A stretch of 64,000 bases of DNA from an uncultured Prevotellaceae bacterium (GTDB taxonomy: Bacteria > Bacteroidota > Bacteroidia > Bacteroidales > Muribaculaceae). Below, piece by piece: positions 51,855 through 61,609 of this stretch. Every line of letters starts with the position of its first letter. The first letter of the stretch is position 1. Where the stretch lies: NCBI GenBank assembly GCA_900317325.1, contig ONGE01000011.1:21070-85069 (forward strand), read 5' to 3'. The notes beneath the pieces were generated by a model that made no database searches, had not been told where the DNA came from, and saw only the letters and a program-made list of their open reading frames with translations. A program made the position numbers and the translations under genes.

Positions 51855-53367
51855 TCCTTTTCTTCTTCTCCTGGGGGACGGATTCGTTGAAGTGCATGTA
51901 GTAAATCAGGTTGATGATGCCCTTCTCATAGCCCAGGGTCAATGCAGTGAGGTAGTCACTGCAGAAGATGCCGTCCCTGGCGAACACAAAGCCATTGGTG
52001 CCCAGGCGGCTCTCCACCTTGTTCGTGATGGCTGGCTCGGTGTTGGCGGGGCAGTGGTTCACGTTGAGCGAAATGATGACACATTTCACGTTGGCATCAT
52101 AGTTGAAGCTGGCGGCAGTGCTGTCGGCGTTCATCGAGGCCACCTCGCGGTCAAACACATATTGTATCATGTAGGGGCCTTGCGGCAGGATGAGCGTGTT
52201 GTTGCCGGCATACATGCGGGCGTCGGTACCCACCATGCCGTTCATGTCCATGAGCGTGGTGTGGGCGTCGGCACCGCAGCAGGTTGTCTCGTCAAACATC
52301 ATCATCATGGATGCGGCGGCCAGGTCGGTGTCGATGAAACCGCGGGTGGCGTAGGGGTTGTCCTCGCTCACGTGGGCGTTCTCGAACTTGACGTTACCCA
52401 CCGCCTTGCCGTTGCGGTCAACGATGTGGTAGGTGTCGCCGTCAACAGCAATCAGGCGCTCGCCGTTGATGTCGATGAGGTTGTCGTGCTCGATGGGAAT
52501 CAACACGTTGTTGCTCTTGTCCACCAGGCCGGTTTTCTTGTCCTTGAAGACGATGTAGTCGCCCGACGGGGTGCGGGAATAGTCGGTATAGCCGGCCTTC
52601 TGCAGCTTCTCATCGTCGGCAATGGGGTTGGCCACCTCCTTGCCATTCTCGTTGAGGCACACCACGGTGTCGCCCTTCACTACGGGCAGCACGCCGTTGA
52701 TGAAATAGGGCTGGATGGGCTGATAGACCGACGTGTTGGAGGTGAACATCACCTTGCCGCTACGGTCGATGACGGTGAAATTGACCACACTGTCGTTGGG
52801 CTGTTTGCTGTCGATGACCATCGCATAGTCCTCGTAGAGGAAGAGGTTGGCGCTGCTGTAATTGACGGGGATGACGGTGTCGCCCTTGGCGTTGATGTAG
52901 CCCCACTCGCCGTTATCGTCCTGAATGGCGGCCATGCCGCGAGAGAACATCGAGCACTGTGACACGTCCTTGGGCAGTTCCTTCACCACCTGACCTTTGC
53001 GGTCGATGACGCACAGCGGGCCTCCCACACGGCTGCACACGGCCACTCCGTCGTCGCTGAACGAGGTCACGCTGCCAAAGTGACCCGCTACCGGGGTGGT
53101 GGGAGCGCTCACGTCATAGTAGTCGTAGCTGCCCTCGCTGTTTCTCACGTAGAACATCCCGGCCACGATGGGCGACGGGGCGTTGTCGTAGGCGTCCTTG
53201 GCGACCACCTCGCCGCTGTTCACGTCGAGGATGCTCCACTTCTCGCTGCCCGCCAGCTGCACGGGCAGGTATTGGGTCTTGTACTGGTAAGTGGCCTCAT
53301 TGCCGCCACAAGCGATCAATATCAATGCCGCAATAGCGGCCAGTGCGATTCTCGATAAAATCTTCAT
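51850..53367 (-). CDS. WG-repeat lipoprotein
   Basis: Lipoprotein of 505 residues; the ATG at 53367 gives lipobox LILIAC with Cys20. The central part has WG-type beta repeats, each near 40-60 residues (for example NGEWGYINAKGDTVIPVNY and KTGLVDKSNNVLIPI), a fold known from surface and phage-associated proteins but without a defined function. The C-terminal 140 residues contain a CCGADAHTTLMDMNG segment and differ from the repeats. The promoter box is 73 nt upstream. The gene ends in KKRS with a stop codon supplied by a repeat unit. Confidence 0.85.
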   Translation of the reverse strand: MKILSRIALAAIAALILIACGGNEATYQYKTQYLPVQLAGSEKWSILDVNSGEVVAKDAYDNAPSPIVAGMFYVRNSEGSYDYYDVSAPTTPVAGHFGSVTSFSDDGVAVCSRVGGPLCVIDRKGQVVKELPKDVSQCSMFSRGMAAIQDDNGEWGYINAKGDTVIPVNYSSANLFLYEDYAMVIDSKQPNDSVVNFTVIDRSGKVMFTSNTSVYQPIQPYFINGVLPVVKGDTVVCLNENGKEVANPIADDEKLQKAGYTDYSRTPSGDYIVFKDKKTGLVDKSNNVLIPIEHDNLIDINGERLIAVDGDTYHIVDRNGKAVGNVKFENAHVSEDNPYATRGFIDTDLAAASMMMMFDETTCCGADAHTTLMDMNGMVGTDARMYAGNNTLILPQGPYMIQYVFDREVASMNADSTAASFNYDANVKCVIISLNVNHCPANTEPAITNKVESRLGTNGFVFARDGIFCSDYLTALTLGYEKGIINLIYYMHFNESVPQEKKKRS

Positions 53368-53407
53368 CTTCAGTATGATGCAGTTAGTCTGTGTTGAATT
53401 CTTTGCT

Positions 53408-53429
53408 GGGCCAAGCCTTGGCGTGGCCG
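53408..53429. repeat. Dispersed GC-rich element, copy 1
   Basis: 22-nt element matching 63854-63875 at 20 of 22 positions (shared core CCTTGGCGTGGCCG). It lies in the leader of the WG-repeat lipoprotein. Confidence 0.65.
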
Positions 53430-53440
53430 TTATTTTCTTG

Positions 53441-53448
53441 CAAAGATA
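53441..53448 (-). promoter_or_regulatory. -7 box TATCTTTG of the WG lipoprotein
   Basis: Minus-strand TATCTTTG, 73 nt upstream of the ATG at 53367. Confidence 0.6.
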
Positions 53449-53638
53449 CACTTTTTCCCCTTACTTGGCGGTTCAGATTGAATTGTGTAACATTTTTTGT
53501 GCTTTTTTGTCAATCGATGTGACTTCGCCAAGTGACGGACAGGAGAAAAGTGTCTAATTTTTTGACACTTTTGTCAAAAAAATCCCGATACGGCGAAATA
53601 GTCGTCAAATTCCTTTCACGGCGTGGTGAAAATGATGG

Positions 53639-53646
53639 TAAATTTG
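53639..53646 (+). promoter_or_regulatory. -7 box TAAATTTG of the SUMF1/dockerin gene
   Basis: TAAATTTG, 49 nt upstream of the ATG at 53696. The remainder of the 53450-53640 spacer is AT-rich with no structure I can identify. Confidence 0.55.
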
Positions 53647-53695
53647 TAGTCACAACAGTGACTCTTTCTTGTTTAACATTATAACTCCTTTTTTT

Positions 53696-54949
53696 ATGAA
53701 AGCATTTTATACGTTATTGACGGCGTTGATGTTTATCCTGCCGAGTTTCGACCGAGCCAGTGCTCAGACACCGCAGGGCATGCTTTCTCCTGACGAAATC
53801 TTCTTCGAGGCATTTGTGGGAGACAGTGTGGCAACCTACTTCGAGGTGATCAACACGGGTACGGTGCCCTTCTATCACTTGAGCGCGCTCACCAGTGATT
53901 ACGGCTATATCTGGGTCTATGATAATGGGTTGCCTGATTATATCCAGCCCGGCGAATCGGGTCAGATTCTGGCCACCTACAAGCCTGAATTGCCGGGTGT
54001 GCACCATGCCCACTACTCGATGAAAATCGGTGACAGCTTTCACGGTGTCAATCTGACAGGAACGGCCTATATTCGCGGCGACGTGAACAACGACGGCAAG
54101 GTGGACATCACCGACGTGGTCGCGCTGATTGATTTTGCCCTGAAGGATAACGAGGCAACCTTCCCTACCGATCTCAACGGTGACGGTCAGGTCACCATCA
54201 CCGATGTGGTCAGGATGATTGACATGCTGCTGAACGAGGGCGGCGAGGGCAACACGCCCGAACCCGCAGTGTTCGAGGACGAGGTGTTTGAGGTCGAGGG
54301 CTGCACCTTCAAGATGATCGCTGTCGAGGGTGGCACCTTCAACATGGGCGGTGATTATTACGAGAGCGTGATGTATCACCAGGTGACCCTCGACGATTAC
54401 CACATCGGTGAGACCGAGGTGACCCAGGAACTGTGGGACGCCGTGATGGGCAGCAACCCGAGCGTCAACAGCGGTTACTGGGAATGGCCCGTGGAGTATG
54501 TCTCGTGGAACGATTGCCAGCAGTTCATCACCAAGCTCAATGAGAAAACGGGCCGCAATTTCCGCTTGCCCACCGAGGCCGAGTGGGAGTTTGCAGCACG
54601 CGGCGGCAACAAGACCCACGGCTACACCTATTCGGGCAGCAACAATTTCAACGATGTGGCCTGGTGTGAAGACAACAGTAGCGACCGCACCCAGGCTGTT
54701 GGCTCAAAGCAGCCCAACGAGCTGGGCACCTATGACATGAGCGGTAACGTGTGGGAGTGGTGCCAGGACTGGTATGCCCCCTATACCAGCCAGGCGCAGA
54801 CCAATCCCACCGGCCCCGAAACCGGTAGCGAGCACATCGTGCGTGGCGGCTGCATGCGCGGCCACTCGCGCTTCTGCTCGGTGTTCTACCGCATGTACTA
54901 CGAACCTACGTTCAAACGCGATGAAATAGGCTTGAGGCTGGCCTTGTAA
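53696..54949 (+). CDS. Exported SUMF1/FGE-sulfatase-domain protein with internal dockerin-like module
   Basis: Protein of 417 residues. Signal peptide 1-24 (ASAQ); an Ig-like beta domain (about 30-125); a double dockerin-like module at 128-180 (GDVNNDGKVDITD and TDLNGDGQVTITD); then an FGE/SUMF1 domain (about 198-417) with MGGDYYES, VTQELWDAVMG, the FRLPTEAEWEFAARGG signature, GNVWEWCQDWY and the closing RGGCMRGHSRFC. True formylglycine-generating enzymes activate sulfatases with two active-site cysteines; many Bacteroidetes members act only as surface binding domains. Unlike the proteases and the galactanase, the dockerin is internal here. Confidence 0.9.
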   Translation: MKAFYTLLTALMFILPSFDRASAQTPQGMLSPDEIFFEAFVGDSVATYFEVINTGTVPFYHLSALTSDYGYIWVYDNGLPDYIQPGESGQILATYKPELPGVHHAHYSMKIGDSFHGVNLTGTAYIRGDVNNDGKVDITDVVALIDFALKDNEATFPTDLNGDGQVTITDVVRMIDMLLNEGGEGNTPEPAVFEDEVFEVEGCTFKMIAVEGGTFNMGGDYYESVMYHQVTLDDYHIGETEVTQELWDAVMGSNPSVNSGYWEWPVEYVSWNDCQQFITKLNEKTGRNFRLPTEAEWEFAARGGNKTHGYTYSGSNNFNDVAWCEDNSSDRTQAVGSKQPNELGTYDMSGNVWEWCQDWYAPYTSQAQTNPTGPETGSEHIVRGGCMRGHSRFCSVFYRMYYEPTFKRDEIGLRLAL

Positions 54950-55014
54950 GGAAAAAAGTGCTGCCACGAGCGCCTGGTTGCCAGGACGCAGGTGACAGCG
55001 ACGTTTGGATGATG

Positions 55015-55063
55015 CAATCGCGGGCGATGCAGGTCCTTGACCTGTGACGCCCGCATTGTTTTT
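55015..55063 (+). terminator. Nested hairpin terminator
   Basis: Outer stem around GCGGGCG (55020-55026) and CGCCCGC (55048-55054), extended by CAAT/ATTG; inner stem CAGGTC-ctt-GACCTG (55030-55044). TTTTTG follows. It closes the SUMF1 gene transcript. Confidence 0.8.
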
Positions 55064-55142
55064 GCCCCCATGGATGCGACGGAGGACAGGAGGATTTGGC
55101 AGACGGGTGACAAAATGGCGCATTGATGACCGGAATTGGCCG

Positions 55143-55159
55143 TTGGCACACTCGTTGCA
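55143..55159 (+). promoter_or_regulatory. Candidate sigma-54 (-24/-12) promoter of groES
   Basis: TTGGCACACTCGTTGCA: GG and GC are separated by exactly 10 nt and it fits YTGGCACGNNNNTTGCW at every defined base but one. The ATG is about 50 nt past the expected start. No TAnnTTTG box is present between the terminator and groES. Confidence 0.65.
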
Positions 55160-55218
55160 GTCTTGCAGGACGTGAAAACAAATTTAATAATATAAAATCA
55201 TTAACAATTAAAGTAATC

Positions 55219-55491
55219 ATGACTATCAAACCATTGAACGACCGCGTTCTCATCGAACCGGCCAAAGCAGAAGAAGTTGTTGGCGGTATCATCATCCCCG
55301 ACAGCGCTAAGGAAAAACCTCTTAAGGGCAAAGTGCGTGCTGCTGGTAACGGCACCAAGGACGAGGAAATGATCGTCAAGCCCGGTGACACCGTCCTCTA
55401 CGGCAAGTATGCCGGCAACGAAATCGAGATCGACGGTGAAAAACTGCTCATGATGCGCCAGAACGACATCCTGGCTATCGTCATTGAATAA
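55219..55491 (+). CDS. groES: Co-chaperonin GroES
   Basis: Cytoplasmic co-chaperonin of 90 residues that caps GroEL. Begins [19 protein letters not shown], with the mobile-loop segment [15 protein letters not shown] and the [21 protein letters not shown] roof region. The ATG at 55219 is the family start; the longer open frame is spurious. groEL follows 44 nt downstream. Expected to be stress-induced; the upstream element suggests sigma-54 rather than the usual housekeeping promoter. Confidence 0.98.
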   Translation: MTIKPLNDRVLIEPAKAEEVVGGIIIPDSAKEKPLKGKVRAAGNGTKDEEMIVKPGDTVLYGKYAGNEIEIDGEKLLMMRQNDILAIVIE

Positions 55492-55496
55492 AATGA

Positions 55497-57176
<1,680 letters not shown>

Positions 57177-57221
57177 TCTTTAACAGAAGGCTGTTTCATA
57201 GTAATCAGATTTATTGGTTTT

Positions 57222-57257
57222 CCCCTGTCGGCTTTTCGGTCGGCAGGGGATTTTTTT
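57222..57257 (+). terminator. Terminator of groESL
   Basis: CCCCTGTCG (57222-57230) with CGGCAGGGG (57241-57249), followed by ATTTTTTT. Confidence 0.92.
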
Positions 57258-57296
57258 GAGGCTTCCTGCAAGACCGTCAGATTCCGGGAAAATGAT

Positions 57297-57304
57297 TATC
57301 TTTG
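57297..57304 (+). promoter_or_regulatory. -7 box TATCTTTG of the M1 aminopeptidase
   Basis: TATCTTTG, 77 nt before the ATG at 57382. Confidence 0.6.
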
Positions 57305-57381
57305 CCGAGGTGATAAAACTGAACTGCGGCGGATGCAAACAGTGGTGTTGCTCCGTCGGCATTCTCAATAATGGAATAGTC

Positions 57382-59841
57382 ATGAAACAGCCTGTTGTAT
57401 ATTGCTTCTTAACCATTCTCGTGGCGCTGTCGGCCCTCAGCGCCGCAGCATCGGTGCCCGTTGTCGAAGGTGTGTCCCGCGAACTGGCCGTTTACCGCTC
57501 GGCCCACATCAGCGATGTGAAATACCGTTTGGAATTCACGGTCCCGGACCAGAAATCGCAACCCGTCAGTTTCAGTGAGACGATTTTTTTCAATTGGACT
57601 GGCGACGAGGACCTGCAGATTGACTTTCAGGGCAGTCCTGCTCAATTGCACCGGGATATTGTTGTCAACGGCTCGACAGTGAAGACCGTTTTCCTCGATG
57701 AGCACATCGTGATTCCACTGCGATATCTCGCCCGGGGCATGAATTCGGTTCAACTCAGCGGCATCAGCGGTGACAAGGCCTTGAACCGAAGCCAGGATTA
57801 TATGTACACCCTGTTTGTGCCCGACCATGCCCGCAGCGCCTTTGCCTGTTTTGACCAGCCTGACCTGAAGGCGGTTTTTGACTTGAAACTGGACATCCCC
57901 AAGGGGTGGGTGAGTATCAGTAACCAAACCCAAAAGCCCATTCCCACCTATCTCTTCTCGTTCACGGCAGGCCGTTTCAGCGTGCAGAAGGCCATCCGTG
58001 ACGGCCGTGAGATTACCGCCCTGTATCGCGAGACCGACGCCAAGAAGGTGGATCAGTTGCCCATCGTGTTCGACCAGGTAGCCTTGTCGCTGCGATGGAT
58101 GGAGGACTATACGGGCATCCCTTACCCCTTTGAGCACTATGGTTTCGTCGTGCTGCCGGGTTATCAGTTCGGCGGCAAGGAGCATCCGGGTTGCATCCAG
58201 TTCAACGACCAGCGCATCTTCCTCGGTCCGGAACCCACGCCCGACGAGGAGATGTCGCGCCTCAACCTCATCGCCCACGAGACGGCCCACATGTGGTTTG
58301 GCGACCTGGTGACCATGCGCTGGTTCGACGACGTGTGGACCAAGGAGGTCTATGCCAATTTCATGGCCGACAAAATCGCGCGCGAACAGTTCCCCGACAT
58401 CAACCACGACCTGGCTTTCATCAAGTCCCACTATCCGCTGGCGATGAGCACCGACCGCACCCAGGGCACGCACCCCATCCAGCAGCCGCTGGACAACATG
58501 AACAAGGCCGGACTGCTCTACGGCAACATCATCTATCACAAGGCCCCCATCATGATGAGCAAGCTCGAGAAGGAAAAGGGTGTCGATGCCTTGCGTGAGG
58601 GCCTGCGCTCCTACCTCAGCCGCTATGCCTACAGCAATGCTTCGTGGGACGACCTCATCGTCGAACTCGACCGTTTCAACCCCGAGCACAGCGCGCAATC
58701 CTTCAGCGACGTGTGGGTCAAGCAGAAGGGAATGCCTGTCATCAATTCCATGCGCATGAGTGACCTCGTACGTGTGCGTCAGTCCGACCCCTATGGCCGC
58801 AACCTGGTGTGGAAGCAGGGCTTTGATATCGGCTATGTGGATGAGAACGGCAGGTTTTGCCAGCAACCCATTTATATGGACCAAAAAGACTATTTGTTCT
58901 ACGCGGGCTATAACGATGGCCTGTTCGTCAACAGCAACGCCGAGGGCTATGGCCAGTTTGTACTTAAGAGTGATGGCATCTCGTGGATGTCCGAAGCCTG
59001 GAAAACGATGGCCGACAATGACCTGACCCGCTATGCCGCCGTGCTCAACCTCTATGAGAACTTCCATCTGGGCACCATCACAGCAAAGGATTTGGCAAAT
59101 GTGTTGCTTGAATTCCTCACCCATGAGAAAAACGAACTGATAGCCTCGACCACATGCAGTTTCATTGGCGACTTGTTGCCAAACCTTGATGACAAGGATA
59201 GAGACGATACTGAGCGCCGCCTGTCGGATTTGATGGAGGATCACAGCCTGCAATCTGTACGCCAGACCTTGATGCGTCAACTATCGTTGAAAGCCGTGTC
59301 GCCCATAGTCGTGAACAAATTGAACGAAATCTGGAAAAAACAAAACACTACATTCCTCAATAACCGCGACTACATGCGCATGGCCTATCACCTGGCCATC
59401 ATGCAGCCTGACCGCTGGCAACAGATTCTTGACGAGCAACGCGGCCGCCACAACAACGAGGACCAGCGGCGGGAATTTGACTTCATCTCACGAGCCTGTA
59501 ACCCCGACACGTTGGTGCAGCAGCAACTGTTCAACGAACTGCTGCTGGCTGAGAACCGCCGCATTGAGCCTTGGGCAAGGGATATGCTGGCACTGCTCAA
59601 CGACCCGACAAGGGAACCGTTCAACAACCGCTATATCACAACGGGCCTTGACGTCCTGCCCGAAATCCAGCGCACGGGCGACATTTTCTTCCCTGGCTAT
59701 TGGCTCACCGGCTTGTTGTCAGGACACCATAGCGATGAGGCCAAAGCCCTTGTGAGGCAATGGATTGAAACTCATCCCGACCTTGAGCCGGCGCTGATGA
59801 ACAAACTCAAAGAAAACGCTTACTGGTTATTAAACCGTTAG
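57382..59841 (+). CDS. Exported M1 family aminopeptidase
   Basis: Zinc aminopeptidase of 819 residues with a signal peptide (about 1-23), starting at the ATG at 57382; the open frame upstream is spurious. The zinc motif HETAHMWFGDLV begins at His299, with the third ligand Glu322 after an 18-residue gap. The exopeptidase motif, GAMEN in many relatives, here reads GGKEHPG. A C-terminal helical domain (about 500-819) is present. It removes N-terminal residues from peptides, probably in the periplasm. The gene follows groEL with its own promoter and ends 38 nt before the stop of the convergent nhaC. Confidence 0.95.
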   Translation: MKQPVVYCFLTILVALSALSAAASVPVVEGVSRELAVYRSAHISDVKYRLEFTVPDQKSQPVSFSETIFFNWTGDEDLQIDFQGSPAQLHRDIVVNGSTVKTVFLDEHIVIPLRYLARGMNSVQLSGISGDKALNRSQDYMYTLFVPDHARSAFACFDQPDLKAVFDLKLDIPKGWVSISNQTQKPIPTYLFSFTAGRFSVQKAIRDGREITALYRETDAKKVDQLPIVFDQVALSLRWMEDYTGIPYPFEHYGFVVLPGYQFGGKEHPGCIQFNDQRIFLGPEPTPDEEMSRLNLIAHETAHMWFGDLVTMRWFDDVWTKEVYANFMADKIAREQFPDINHDLAFIKSHYPLAMSTDRTQGTHPIQQPLDNMNKAGLLYGNIIYHKAPIMMSKLEKEKGVDALREGLRSYLSRYAYSNASWDDLIVELDRFNPEHSAQSFSDVWVKQKGMPVINSMRMSDLVRVRQSDPYGRNLVWKQGFDIGYVDENGRFCQQPIYMDQKDYLFYAGYNDGLFVNSNAEGYGQFVLKSDGISWMSEAWKTMADNDLTRYAAVLNLYENFHLGTITAKDLANVLLEFLTHEKNELIASTTCSFIGDLLPNLDDKDRDDTERRLSDLMEDHSLQSVRQTLMRQLSLKAVSPIVVNKLNEIWKKQNTTFLNNRDYMRMAYHLAIMQPDRWQQILDEQRGRHNNEDQRREFDFISRACNPDTLVQQQLFNELLLAENRRIEPWARDMLALLNDPTREPFNNRYITTGLDVLPEIQRTGDIFFPGYWLTGLLSGHHSDEAKALVRQWIETHPDLEPALMNKLKENAYWLLNR

Positions 59842-59884
59842 GAAACGGATGCAACCCCTAATTCCTAATTCCTAACTCCTAATT
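59842..59884. repeat. CCTAATT heptamer array (4 units)
   Basis: CCTAATT, CCTAATT, CCTAACT, CCTAATT at 59857-59884, preceded by an AAACGGATG unit. On the minus strand the last unit supplies the TAG stop of nhaC (59879-59881). Confidence 0.9.
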
Positions 59885-61318
59885 CCTGTTCCGCTTGATT
59901 TTCCAGCCGATGGCGGCCATGACGATGGTAGTCAACGGACTGAGGATGTTGAAGAAACAATAGGGCAGATAGGTGAGGGTGGGGACGCCAAGCACCGTGG
60001 CTTGGGTCATACCGCAGGTGTTCCAGGGAACGAGCACCGATGTGACTGTGGCAGCATCCTCGGTGGTGCGGCTCAGCAGCCTTGCCTCATAGCCTTCCTT
60101 ATCATAGACATCGCGGAAAATGTCGGCGGTCAACACAATGCTGATGAACTGGTCGCCGGTCGTGAGGTTGAGGAAAAGACCGGTACCCACTGTCGAGGTC
60201 ACCAGGCTCAAGCGTGTGCGCACCCACCTGATAATGACCCGCGTGATGCTCTCGATCATGCCGCTGGCCACCATCGCCGAGCCGTAGCACATGGCACAGA
60301 GGATGAGCCAGATGGTGTTCAGCATGCCCGCCATGCCGCCCGTCGAGACCAGGTCGTTGAGCGCATCATAGCCCGTCTGCACGGCTGTCGAGCCGTAGTA
60401 GGTGATGGCCATGCCCTTGAAAATCGCGGCTGGAGTGCTCAGCGACGGGTCACCGGCAATCTGGCACAGGATGTGGGGTTGCAGGATGATGGCCGTGAGG
60501 CCAGCCAGGATGGATGAGATGAACAATACCATCAACGAGGGAACCTTGCGGGCGATGAGGATGCCCGTGATCAACGGCACGAGCAGGGTCCACAGCGAGA
60601 TGTTGAAGGTCGCGGCAAGTCCGTCGGTATATTGCTCGATGTGCAACGAGCCCTCACCGCCGTGACCCAACCCGGCAAAAAGGAAGATACCCAGGGTGAT
60701 GAGTATCGACGGGGTGGTGGTCAGCATCATGTAGCGGATGTGTTCAAAGATATCGACCTTGACCGATGACGAGGCCAGGATGGTCGTGTCGCTCAAGGGG
60801 GACATCTTGTCGCCGAAGTAGGCCCCTGAGATGATGGCACCGGCAGTCCATGCCTCGGAGATGCCCAAGGCCTGCCCGATGCCCAGCAATGCCACACCGA
60901 TGGTGGCGACGGTAGTCCACGAGCTGCCCGACAACAGCGACACCAGCGCACAAATCACGCAGGCGCACACTAGGAAGAAACGCGGCGACAGAATCTGGAC
61001 ACCGTAATAAATGAGCGTGGGCACCACGCCGCTGATCATCCACGACCCGGCAAGCATGCCCACCGTCAACAGGATGAGCAGCGTCACCGACACGTCGCCC
61101 AAGGTCTTGGTCATCTGATTCTCAAACGTTTTCCACGGCGTGTGGTAGACGGTCATCGATATCAGCACACACACGGCCAGGCCGAAGAGCAACGCAATCT
61201 GGCTGCCGCCACTCAACGCGTCGCTGCCGAACAACATGATGACAATAACCAGCAGCCCAATCAATACCGCTACAGGTATCATGGCCACCAACGGATGAGG
61301 TATTTTGCGTTCGCTCAT
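59879..61318 (-). CDS. nhaC: Na+/H+ antiporter NhaC
   Basis: Inner-membrane antiporter of 479 residues with about 11-12 helices. The NhaC family signature is clear in GSSWTTVATIGVAL, SGAYFGDKMSPLSDTT and the repeated half SVLVPWNTCGMTQA. It expels Na+ in exchange for H+. Its stop codon is provided by a repeat array. The expected promoter (61467-61496) lies upstream of a tRNA-like sequence, so the mRNA leader of about 145 nt would contain that element. Confidence 0.95.
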   Translation of the reverse strand: MSERKIPHPLVAMIPVAVLIGLLVIVIMLFGSDALSGGSQIALLFGLAVCVLISMTVYHTPWKTFENQMTKTLGDVSVTLLILLTVGMLAGSWMISGVVPTLIYYGVQILSPRFFLVCACVICALVSLLSGSSWTTVATIGVALLGIGQALGISEAWTAGAIISGAYFGDKMSPLSDTTILASSSVKVDIFEHIRYMMLTTTPSILITLGIFLFAGLGHGGEGSLHIEQYTDGLAATFNISLWTLLVPLITGILIARKVPSLMVLFISSILAGLTAIILQPHILCQIAGDPSLSTPAAIFKGMAITYYGSTAVQTGYDALNDLVSTGGMAGMLNTIWLILCAMCYGSAMVASGMIESITRVIIRWVRTRLSLVTSTVGTGLFLNLTTGDQFISIVLTADIFRDVYDKEGYEARLLSRTTEDAATVTSVLVPWNTCGMTQATVLGVPTLTYLPYCFFNILSPLTTIVMAAIGWKIKRNRN

Positions 61319-61373
61319 AAGATGCTTCGATACAATACAGGTATTATCGGTTTGGGCTTGTCGCCTGGTGTCG

Positions 61374-61446
61374 TGGAGCAGAGCTGACTCGAGCTGCCCG
61401 CCTCTGCAATGCTAATGTAGCGCTCTACCAGATGAGCTGATACCCA
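61374..61446 (-). pseudogene. Degenerate tRNA-Ala(AGC)-like sequence
   Basis: Exactly 73 positions can be numbered as a tRNA. D stem GCTC/GAGC is intact with G18-G19, the anticodon loop is TTAGCAT (anticodon AGC, Ala), G53-C61, T55, C56, G57 and A58 are kept, and the G3-U70 pair that marks alanine tRNAs is present. Mismatches: 1-72, 7-66, 29-41, 52-62; positions 8 and 54 are C. No CCA is encoded. Most likely a decayed gene, though a structured leader role is possible. Confidence 0.7.
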
Positions 61447-61466
61447 GGATTCAAGCTGCGATGACG

Positions 61467-61496
61467 CAAAATTAATGCTAATAATTGATATTCCAA
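61467..61496 (-). promoter_or_regulatory. Promoter upstream of the tRNA-like element and nhaC
   Basis: Minus strand TTG (61494-61496), 19 nt spacer, TAATTTTG (61467-61474). The predicted start is about 17 nt before position 1 of the tRNA-like element. Confidence 0.72.
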
Positions 61497-61575
61497 CACT
61501 TGCTCTTCAAAAAAACGGCCCTCATCTGGAATACTCGTGAATCAGTCCCGCCGGCCACTTGCCGATTGCTGTTCA

Positions 61576-61605
61576 TTGAAAAATGAAAATAAATGGTTAA
61601 CTTTG
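61576..61605 (+). promoter_or_regulatory. Promoter of the DUF3667 gene, leaderless layout
   Basis: TTG (61576-61578), 19 nt spacer, TAACTTTG (61598-61605); the ATG is 4 nt later at 61610. Confidence 0.75.
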
Positions 61606-61609
61606 CGGC

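Noticed and set aside
54950-55142. A structured small RNA before groES
   Set aside because: The nested hairpin with T tract is explained by termination of the SUMF1 gene; I see no separate promoter ahead of it.
57409-59280. Open minus-strand frame of 623 codons across the M1 aminopeptidase
   Set aside because: Antisense shadow; the plus-strand frame has all catalytic motifs.
61374-61446. Functional tRNA-Ala
   Set aside because: Four broken stem pairs, C at positions 8 and 54, and no encoded CCA make normal charging and decoding unlikely, so it is listed as a pseudogene.
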